NCBI GenBank assembly: GCA_021204765.1 | Contig: JAJPYU010000199.1 | Coordinates: 1-6,452 of the forward strand | DNA: 6,452 nt | Reading direction: 5' to 3' | DNA from: Clostridiales bacterium | GTDB lineage: Bacteria > Bacillota > Clostridia > Lachnospirales > Lachnospiraceae | Shown: piece by piece, positions 1 to 4,542 of the stretch | Position numbering within the stretch: position 1 is the first letter of the stretch | Layout of the letters: each line of letters starts with the position of its first letter | Notes under the pieces: generated by a model | What the model was told of the DNA's origin: nothing | The model's database searches: none | What the model saw: the letters and a program-made list of their open reading frames with translations, nothing else | Translations under genes and position numbers: made by a program

Positions 1-317
1 TCACAGAACCCATAGAACTGTTCCCCGGCAGCCTGTCGGTCTATTTCCACCGGTTCAGCTGTGGTAATCCTTGAACCCTTGAAAAAAGGGAAATAATACT
101 CTACCCGGAACTTGTCCTCCCCGGCAAAGCTCCCACAGACAGTAACGCCCATCTCACTTCCCACGTATCTGGAAAAACAGGCTACATCATTTCCGTAGGA
201 ATCCCTGTCCACATACTGCTCGTCAGGGTGACGTATAACGCTGTCCACAAATTTATATAAATCTTCATTTTTTGTCCATGAGGAAAAGCCTATGGATCGT
301 AAAAATATATGTATCAT
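1..317 (-). CDS. DUF3881 family protein, 3' end cut off by window edge
   Basis: This open frame of 105 complete codons runs off the left edge without a stop, so only the N-terminal part is present. The protein begins MIHIFLRSIGFSSW and continues with VDRDSYGNDVACFSRYVG (residues 36-53) and the segment RVEYYFPFFKGSR (71-83). I recognise this pattern, a short start followed by 'LR-IGFS', as the DUF3881 family, seen mainly in Lachnospiraceae and without an established function. It has no signal peptide or membrane segment in the visible part and looks cytosolic. The ATG lies 11 nt after the stop of the DUF4446 gene. The nearest good ribosome binding sequence, AGGAG at 334-338, is 16 nt away, which is long, so translation may be coupled to the upstream gene. 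The family call is from memory of the N-terminal motif; the reading frame itself is secure. Confidence 0.78.
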   Translation of the reverse strand, partial: MIHIFLRSIGFSSWTKNEDLYKFVDSVIRHPDEQYVDRDSYGNDVACFSRYVGSEMGVTVCGSFAGEDKFRVEYYFPFFKGSRITTAEPVEIDRQAAGEQFYGFC

Positions 318-328
318 ATCAGCTTTAA

Positions 329-859
329 TTATTCTCCTACTGTGTATGTATCATTTAGTGCCATCTGCAATGCCTCTCCTTCCTCCTCAGAGAGCATAAT
401 GACGGACTTACCGGCTACTATTTCCTTTACATAGGTAAAGCAGCCCTCCCGGCTATGCATGGCATTGATGATAAAACCGTCATTATTGCGATTTAAGAGC
501 GCCAGGGAAAAGGAAAGCTTGCCGCCCATCTCGTTAAAAGCATTATATTTCACCATGCCCACTTTCTGGAAAGTATGATTGAAATGCTCCATCATAATGG
601 AAATCTGCTTCTTATTCTCCTCCTCGGATGCCGACAGAGCCTCCATCTGTTGTATACGGTCTAAAAGTACATTTTCCAACGACTGTCCGTTCTTGCCTTC
701 CATGAACTCGTCATAGCGTTCTCTCAAATTCCTCATTCTCACCAGTGTGACTATCACAAGGACTATCAATACCACCACCACCGCCGCCAGAATGGTGATG
801 AGCAGTCCCGAGGACAGTCCAGTCAGATTTTCCATATTAAGCATTTCTAAAAACTTCAC
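329..859 (-). CDS. DUF4446 family membrane-anchored protein
   Basis: This is a 176-residue protein of unknown function. Residues 18-40 form one strongly hydrophobic Leu/Val/Ile/Ala-rich membrane segment, followed by a basic, charged stretch (RMRNLRERYDEFMEG, 41-55) and a predicted helical, coiled-coil-like region to about residue 95. The C-terminal part carries the motifs I associate with DUF4446: VGMVKYNAFNEMGGKLSFSL (100-119), LLNRNNDGFIINAMHSREG (121-139), the YVKEI and GKS segment (143-152) and LSEEE (156-160). The positive charges after the membrane segment suggest a cytoplasmic C-terminal domain. The start is GTG, chosen because AAAGGAG lies 7 nt upstream; in-frame ATG codons at residues 6 and 9 lack such a site. 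The gene follows parB by 90 nt on the same strand, and this placement next to parAB is common in Clostridia. A link to chromosome segregation or sporulation is suggested only by position. Confidence 0.85.
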   Translation of the reverse strand: MKFLEMLNMENLTGLSSGLLITILAAVVVVLIVLVIVTLVRMRNLRERYDEFMEGKNGQSLENVLLDRIQQMEALSASEEENKKQISIMMEHFNHTFQKVGMVKYNAFNEMGGKLSFSLALLNRNNDGFIINAMHSREGCFTYVKEIVAGKSVIMLSEEEGEALQMALNDTYTVGE

Positions 860-949
860 TTTTTCTCTCCTTTAATTCTTTTCGGTGCTGCTGCCTCTGA
901 TCGCACCGGTCTTCAAGATCCCTCGACCCTGAAAATGTTAGTAGGATCC
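860..949 (-). other. 90-nt gap between parB and the DUF4446 gene, with a weak hairpin
   Basis: The gap holds the DUF4446 ribosome binding site and one inverted repeat, CGGTGC at 883-888 with GCACCG at 903-908 (6-bp stem, 14-nt loop). On the minus strand the hairpin is followed by an A-rich, not T-rich, sequence, so it does not look like an intrinsic terminator. I found no convincing -35/-10 pair. The simplest reading is that the DUF4446 and DUF3881 genes are read through from parAB, with the hairpin possibly marking a processing or attenuation point. That role is inference only. Confidence 0.35.
867..873 (-). promoter_or_regulatory. Ribosome binding site that fixes the GTG start of the DUF4446 gene
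   Basis: On the minus strand the sequence reads AAAGGAG followed by 7 nt and then GTG at 857-859. This is an excellent match to the anti-Shine-Dalgarno sequence at ideal spacing, and it is the reason for preferring the GTG over the internal ATG codons. Confidence 0.8.
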
Positions 950-1861
950 TTACTTCTCTATGCTCTTTATCAGCTGCAGGAGCCGGTCCAGGTCATCCCG
1001 GGAATAATATTCTATCTCTATTTTCCCGGCACTCTTGTTCTTGCGCCGGATCTCCACCTTTGTCCCCAATATCTGCTTCATCTGATTGGACAGGTCTGCA
1101 CAAATCGCATCCAACTTTACATCTTCTTCAGTCTTATCCGGATGATCGCCTTTCCCGCCCCGGCTCGTCTGATTCTTTACCAGCCTCTCTGTCTCACGGA
1201 CACTCAGATTCTTATCTATGATTTCTGCCGCCAGCTTCTCCTGCTCAGCGGTATCCTCCACGGAAATCAGACACCTGGCATGGCCCTCGGTGAACTTCCC
1301 GTCAATAACCATCTGCTGCACAGGCTCGCAAAGCTTTAAGAGACGCATGGAATTAGTCACTGCAGTCCGGCTCTTTGAAACCTTCTTTGCCACATCTTCC
1401 TGCTTTAAGCCGAACTCATCGAGGAGCCTACGGTAGGCTCTTGCCTCCTCAATAGGATTTAAATCTTCTCTCTGGATATTCTCTATTAGAGATATCTCCA
1501 TCCTCTCCTGATCGGAGAAATCCCGGATAATCACTGGCACCTCAGAAAGTCCTGCCATCCTGGCGGCCCTCCATCGACGCTCTCCCGCAATTATCTCATA
1601 GTAGCTGCCCCTATCGCAGACGATAAGCGGCTGAATGACCCCATACTGTTTGATGGAATCCGCCAGCTCATTAAGGCTCTCCTCATCAAAACGCTTTCTG
1701 GGCTGCTCTCTGTTAGGTTCCACCCTGGAGATTTTCACAGTCTTCACCGGATCCTTATTATCATCAGCCGATACCAGACCCTTATTTAACTGCTCAGTGT
1801 TAACCTTTGCGGATATCAGGGAGTCCAGTCCTTTGCCCAGTCCGCTCTTTTTCGCCGACAT
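950..1861 (-). CDS. parB: ParB/Spo0J chromosome-partition CTPase, parS-binding protein
   Basis: ParB binds parS, closes as a CTP-dependent sliding clamp, spreads along neighbouring DNA and recruits SMC; it also stimulates ParA ATPase. The 303-residue length is typical. The N-terminus KKSGLGKGLDSLI (4-16) is the usual ParA-interaction peptide. The N-terminal CTP-binding domain contains REQPRKRF (51-58), AGERRWRAAR (92-101) and ENIQREDLNP (127-136), matching the arginine-rich and ENIQR motifs of the family. A helix-turn-helix region spans about 150-176 (LKQEDVAKKVSKSRTAVTNS, 152-171), and the C-terminal 60 residues fit the dimerisation domain (ending EYYSRDDLDRLLQLIKSIEK). The ATG lies 3 nt after the parA stop, with GAGAGGGG from the parA 3' end as ribosome binding site, so the two are one transcription unit. 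No motif is missing. Two perfect parS sites, its predicted targets, lie just upstream of parA. Confidence 0.97.
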   Translation of the reverse strand: MSAKKSGLGKGLDSLISAKVNTEQLNKGLVSADDNKDPVKTVKISRVEPNREQPRKRFDEESLNELADSIKQYGVIQPLIVCDRGSYYEIIAGERRWRAARMAGLSEVPVIIRDFSDQERMEISLIENIQREDLNPIEEARAYRRLLDEFGLKQEDVAKKVSKSRTAVTNSMRLLKLCEPVQQMVIDGKFTEGHARCLISVEDTAEQEKLAAEIIDKNLSVRETERLVKNQTSRGGKGDHPDKTEEDVKLDAICADLSNQMKQILGTKVEIRRKNKSAGKIEIEYYSRDDLDRLLQLIKSIEK

Positions 1862-1864
1862 CTC

Positions 1865-2629
1865 TTATTCCCCTCTCTCTATAACTTCTGCAGCCAATGC
1901 CCGATAGCTCTCGGCTCCGGTGGATTTAGGATCATATACGTTTATAGGAAGCCCATGACTGGGGGCCTCAGCCAGCCGGACATTTCTGGGAATAATAGTC
2001 TTGTAAATAGTGGTGTCCAGATTATTCTTCACATTCTCCACTACCTGCAGCGAAAGGTTTGTCCGGGCATCATACATTGTAAAGACTATCCCTTCCATTT
2101 TCAGGTGCGGGTTCAGTCTCTGCTGTACCAGTTCTATAGTATACATCAGCTGGCTTAGGCCTTCCAGGGCATAATACTCACATTGTATAGGTACCAGTAT
2201 AGTATCTGCGGTGGTCATAGCGTTGATAGTCAGCATATTAAGTGATGGCGGACAATCAATGAGAATGAAATCATAGTCATCCCGAATGTAATCTATCTCA
2301 TTACGGATGATATATTCCTTGTTATTTACATCAAGCAGCTCTATCTCAGCCCCTGCCAAATTTACATTTGAGGGAATCAGATCTAAATTTTCTGTCTGAG
2401 TATGCATCAGGGCATCAGTCACTGAGCATTCGCTCAGGATCAGCTCGTAAGTCGTATTCTCGCAAGAGTCTTTGTCAACTCCCAAACCACTGGTGGCATT
2501 GCCCTGCGGATCCATGTCCACAGTTAATACCTTCTTGCCCAGCTCCGCCAGACTGGCCGAGAGATTAATAGTTGTAGTTGTCTTTCCGACACCGCCTTTC
2601 TGATTGGCGATTGCAATAATTCTTCCCAT
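1865..2629 (-). CDS. parA: ParA/Soj chromosome-partition ATPase
   Basis: ParA is a MinD/ParA-type P-loop ATPase that dimerises on ATP, binds DNA non-specifically and is released by ParB; in Bacillus subtilis the orthologue Soj also controls the initiator DnaA. The 254-residue length matches chromosomal Soj (about 253). The deviant Walker A motif KGGVGKTT is at 11-18 with the signature Lys11 and Lys16. Walker A' is LTVDMDPQGN (35-44) with Asp40, and Walker B is FILIDCPPSL (121-130) with Asp125. Arg189 in YDARTNLS falls at the position of the DNA-binding arginine reported for B. subtilis Soj. The short N-terminus, with no HTH extension, marks the chromosomal rather than the plasmid P1/F type. 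The ATG is preceded by AAAGGAAAG at good spacing. It is the first gene of a parA-parB-DUF4446-DUF3881 series and has its own candidate promoter next to parS. Confidence 0.97.
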   Translation of the reverse strand: MGRIIAIANQKGGVGKTTTTINLSASLAELGKKVLTVDMDPQGNATSGLGVDKDSCENTTYELILSECSVTDALMHTQTENLDLIPSNVNLAGAEIELLDVNNKEYIIRNEIDYIRDDYDFILIDCPPSLNMLTINAMTTADTILVPIQCEYYALEGLSQLMYTIELVQQRLNPHLKMEGIVFTMYDARTNLSLQVVENVKNNLDTTIYKTIIPRNVRLAEAPSHGLPINVYDPKSTGAESYRALAAEVIERGE

Positions 2630-2656
2630 AGTTCTTTCCTTTCAGAATACCAGATG

Positions 2657-2685
2657 AGTATAACACGAATCAAACAGTATATCCA
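2657..2685 (-). promoter_or_regulatory. Candidate sigma-A promoter for parAB
   Basis: On the minus strand TGGATA (2680-2685) and TATACT (2657-2662) are separated by 17 nt, giving 4/6 and 5/6 matches to the -35 and -10 consensus. Transcription would begin near 2650, leaving a leader of about 20 nt that holds the parA ribosome binding site. The -35 element lies only 9 bp from the nearer parS site, so bound ParB would sit at or next to RNA polymerase, suggesting autoregulation. Confidence 0.55.
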
Positions 2686-2694
2686 TACCCTAAT

Positions 2695-2710
2695 TGTTTC
2701 ACGTGAAACA
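2695..2710. promoter_or_regulatory. parS: parS site 1 (ParB binding palindrome)
   Basis: TGTTTCACGTGAAACA is an exact 16-bp palindrome and an exact match to the parS consensus defined in Bacillus subtilis. It lies 65 bp upstream of the parA start codon and is the nearer of two sites to the parA promoter. With parAB directly adjacent, it is very likely a genuine ParB loading site. Confidence 0.96.
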
Positions 2711-2719
2711 TTTTTGCGA

Positions 2720-2735
2720 TGTTTCACGTGAAACA
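2720..2735. promoter_or_regulatory. parS: parS site 2 (ParB binding palindrome)
   Basis: This is a second exact copy of TGTTTCACGTGAAACA, centred 25 bp from the first with a 9-bp spacer (TTTTTGCGA). It lies 25 bp upstream of the -35 element of the plus-strand promoter. The centre spacing is about two and a half helical turns, so the two sites face roughly opposite sides of the helix. Confidence 0.96.
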
Positions 2736-2760
2736 TTTGAAGAAGTCACAGAAAATTTAT

Positions 2761-2789
2761 TTGTACTATCACCTGTTTTATCTTATAAT
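2761..2789 (+). promoter_or_regulatory. Candidate sigma-A promoter for the alpha/beta-hydrolase-fold gene
   Basis: TTGTAC (2761-2766) and a perfect TATAAT (2784-2789) are separated by exactly 17 nt. Transcription would start near 2796, giving a leader of about 50 nt before the ATG at 2847. The promoter lies between parS and the gene, which also argues that the coding region cannot begin upstream in the parS sequence. Confidence 0.6.
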
Positions 2790-2833
2790 GATTCTATAAA
2801 AAATGACCCTGAACCACTCCCACTATCTAAGAG

Positions 2834-2837
2834 AGGA
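2834..2837 (+). promoter_or_regulatory. Ribosome binding site that fixes the start of the hydrolase-fold gene
   Basis: GAGAGGAAA (2831-2839) contains AGGA 9 nt before the ATG at 2847. The alternative in-frame TTG at 2694 has no comparable site and overlaps parS. Confidence 0.7.
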
Positions 2838-2846
2838 AATGACAAT

Positions 2847-3794
2847 ATGAATAAAAAAGTAAGAAACGGAGCCATTATAGGAGCAGCTGCCATAGGTGCC
2901 GCAGCCGGAGTCAACAAACTTATCAGCGCCATGGCTGATACAAACGACGACCTGCCCAAAGGCAGCGGGAGATTTTATGACTGGCGATATGGAAAAATAT
3001 ATTATACCAAAACCGGCAAGGGCACACCCCTGCTGTTGATTCACGACCTGGATGTAGCCAGTTCCGCCTATGAGTGGAGCAAGGTCTTCGGAAAGCTTTC
3101 CAGGCGGCACACTGTATACACTATTGATCTGCTGGGATGCGGTCGTTCCGATAAACCGAATCTGACCTACACTAATTATATGTATGTCCAGCTCATAAAT
3201 AACTTTATCCGTAAGGTCATCGGCGTTAAGACAGACGTGGCAGCCACCGGCGATTCTTTCTCTTTCGCAGTCATGGCCTGCAATATGGAGCCGGAGAACT
3301 TTGGCAAGCTTATCGGTATTTCACCCTGCGATCTTTTCAAGCTGACCCGCACTCCCGATAAAAAAAATAATGCGATGAAATATGTCATAGACTCCCCCAT
3401 AATAGGTACCAGCCTCTACAACATGGACACCGCAAAGCCAAATATCTCCTTAAAGGCATCACACCGTTATTTCCACAAGGAAAATCCGGTGCCTGATTCA
3501 ATGAAAAAGGCTTACTATAAGGCCTCAAAGACCGGAGATGGCGGCGGCAAATACCTGTTGGCCAGTATAAAAAGCCATTACACTAATATAAATATCATTC
3601 CGGCTCTGCAGAAAATAAATAACAGCATCTGCCTTATCGGAGGCAGACAGAATCCTCTCATCAACGACATATTTGATGAATACCGGGAATACAATCCTTC
3701 CATCGAGGAAGCCTACATCTCCGAGGCAAACTACCTGCCACAGCTGGAAGCACCGGATAAATTTGTGGAGCTTTTGCAAATACTTCTTGATTAA
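2847..3794 (+). CDS. Alpha/beta-hydrolase-fold protein with degenerate catalytic triad, possible membrane-anchored or exported
   Basis: This is a 315-residue protein. LLLIHDLDVASSAYEW (62-77) fits the oxyanion-hole region, YTIDLLGCGRSDKP (91-104) is the classic strand/turn of the fold, and ATGDSFSFAV (133-142) is the nucleophile elbow, with Ser137 in GDSFS instead of G-x-S-x-G. Near the C-terminus the usual G-x-x-D-P is GRQNP (266-270), with Asn269 at the acid position. The usual G-H-x-P-x-x-E-x-P is NYLPQLEAP (295-303), with Tyr296 in place of His. It may therefore be a pseudoenzyme or use unusual chemistry; no substrate can be named. The N-terminus is basic, then Ala/Gly/Ile-rich (8-22), and AMA-D at 28-31 could be a signal peptidase site. 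The ATG is chosen for its ribosome binding site and promoter; the frame is open back to a TTG at 2694 inside parS. It is divergent from parA and convergent with rsmG. Lachnospiraceae relatives at this locus are known to me, but their function is not. Confidence 0.85.
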   Translation: MNKKVRNGAIIGAAAIGAAAGVNKLISAMADTNDDLPKGSGRFYDWRYGKIYYTKTGKGTPLLLIHDLDVASSAYEWSKVFGKLSRRHTVYTIDLLGCGRSDKPNLTYTNYMYVQLINNFIRKVIGVKTDVAATGDSFSFAVMACNMEPENFGKLIGISPCDLFKLTRTPDKKNNAMKYVIDSPIIGTSLYNMDTAKPNISLKASHRYFHKENPVPDSMKKAYYKASKTGDGGGKYLLASIKSHYTNINIIPALQKINNSICLIGGRQNPLINDIFDEYREYNPSIEEAYISEANYLPQLEAPDKFVELLQILLD

Positions 3795-3813
3795 TATATT
3801 GGCTCCTGTTGCG

Positions 3814-4542
3814 TCACTTGAGCGGTTCCCTCGGTGCTACTCCCGGTTTCCTGGGATAAGCATCCGGGGAGGTATTCCTTTTTCCAATACAAATGAGGGA
3901 TCTGCCGTCATCTCCGCCCGGCAGTGTGAATTTTAATACCCTATCCGTCTTCCCGCCGAGCAGATTTATTGCCGTGCTTGCTATGTCAAGCTCCTCCACT
4001 ATGTCATCCGACTTGTAAGCGACAAAAGTACCGCCGACCTTCACAAAGGGAAGGGAATACTCCACTAACACTGACAGATCGGCAACTGCCCGGGACACGC
4101 AGAGATCAAACTGCTCTCTGTACTCTGGTATTTTCGCAATATCCTCAGCCCGGCCATGGATGGTGGAGCTTTTAGAAAGGTTCAGCTTCTCAATTACAAT
4201 ATCAAGGAACCGCAGTTTCTTCTTAGTTGAGTCCAAAAGCATCAGCTCAATATCCGGAAACATTATCTTTAAAGGAACCCCCGGAAAACCCGCTCCCGTA
4301 CCCAGATCCAATACTTTCATACTGCCCAGATCCGGCATGGCCTTTACCAGACAGAGGCTGTCGATAAAGTGCTTCCTCACTACAGAATCGAAATTGATGA
4401 TGGCTGTCAGGTTCATCACTTTATTCTTCTCCACCAGCAAATTATAATATAGAAGAAACTGCTCCATCTGGGCATCAGACAGACTGATCCCCAATGCGTT
4501 CAATCCCTCATAAAATATCTCAAGATCCTGCTCTTTTCTCAT
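3814..4542 (-). CDS. rsmG: RsmG (GidB), 16S rRNA guanine-N7 methyltransferase
   Basis: RsmG uses S-adenosylmethionine to methylate N7 of G527 (E. coli numbering) in the 530 loop of 16S rRNA. Its loss gives low-level streptomycin resistance in several bacteria. The 242-residue protein is of normal length. Visible motifs are NKVMNLTAI (40-48), RKHFIDSL (56-63), the SAM-binding loop VLDLGTGAGFPGVPL (77-91), LLDSTKKKLRFL (102-113), GRAEDI (130-135), VSRAVADL (149-156), GTFVAYK (171-177) and the family C-terminus DAYPRKPGVAPREPLK (227-242). The ATG overlaps the mnmG stop as ATGA (4539-4542), with AAGGGG 7 nt upstream inside mnmG, so translation is probably coupled. Its stop is 19 nt from that of the convergent hydrolase-fold gene, and no convincing terminator of its own is seen. 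In Bacillus the next gene would be noc; here it is the oppositely oriented hydrolase-fold gene. Confidence 0.97.
   Translation of the reverse strand: MRKEQDLEIFYEGLNALGISLSDAQMEQFLLYYNLLVEKNKVMNLTAIINFDSVVRKHFIDSLCLVKAMPDLGSMKVLDLGTGAGFPGVPLKIMFPDIELMLLDSTKKKLRFLDIVIEKLNLSKSSTIHGRAEDIAKIPEYREQFDLCVSRAVADLSVLVEYSLPFVKVGGTFVAYKSDDIVEELDIASTAINLLGGKTDRVLKFTLPGGDDGRSLICIGKRNTSPDAYPRKPGVAPREPLK
3840..3883 (+). terminator. Possible intrinsic terminator for the hydrolase-fold gene, inside the rsmG 3' end
   Basis: On the plus strand CTCCCGG (3840-3846) can pair with CCGGGGAG (3864-3871) with one bulged G (3869) and a 17-nt loop, followed by ATTCCTTTTT (3874-3883). It lies 46 nt past the hydrolase stop codon but within the rsmG coding sequence, over the conserved Pro/Gly-rich C-terminus. 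The structure may simply reflect those codons, so the call is weak. Confidence 0.3.

Noticed and set aside
935..1339. 134-codon plus-strand open frame antisense to parB
   Set aside because: It lies opposite the 3' part of a well-supported parB, has no recognisable domain or ribosome binding site, and its composition is what the reverse complement of parB codons gives.
1635..1907. 90-codon plus-strand open frame opposite the parB start and parA end
   Set aside because: It crosses the parA-parB junction on the opposite strand, has no recognised motif, and is explained as a shadow of those genes.
2695..2735. Paired palindromes as a CRISPR fragment or transposon inverted repeats
   Set aside because: Both copies match parS exactly and lie beside parAB; there is no array, no transposase and no target duplication.
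2524..2736. 70-codon minus-strand open frame beginning MFHVKH
   Set aside because: Its start is the parS sequence read as protein and it overlaps the N-terminal coding region of parA in another frame; it is an artefact.
2694..2846. 51-codon N-terminal extension of the hydrolase-fold protein
   Set aside because: It is made of parS, spacer and promoter sequence, begins at a TTG without a good ribosome binding site, and the ATG at 2847 has better support.
3767..3806. GGAGC/GCTCC inverted repeat as a terminator of the mnmG-rsmG operon
   Set aside because: The stem is only 5 bp with a loop of about 30 nt and no T-tract on the minus strand.
3969..4447. Two plus-strand open frames opposite rsmG
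   Set aside because: Both are antisense to the conserved methyltransferase core and show no domain or initiation signal.
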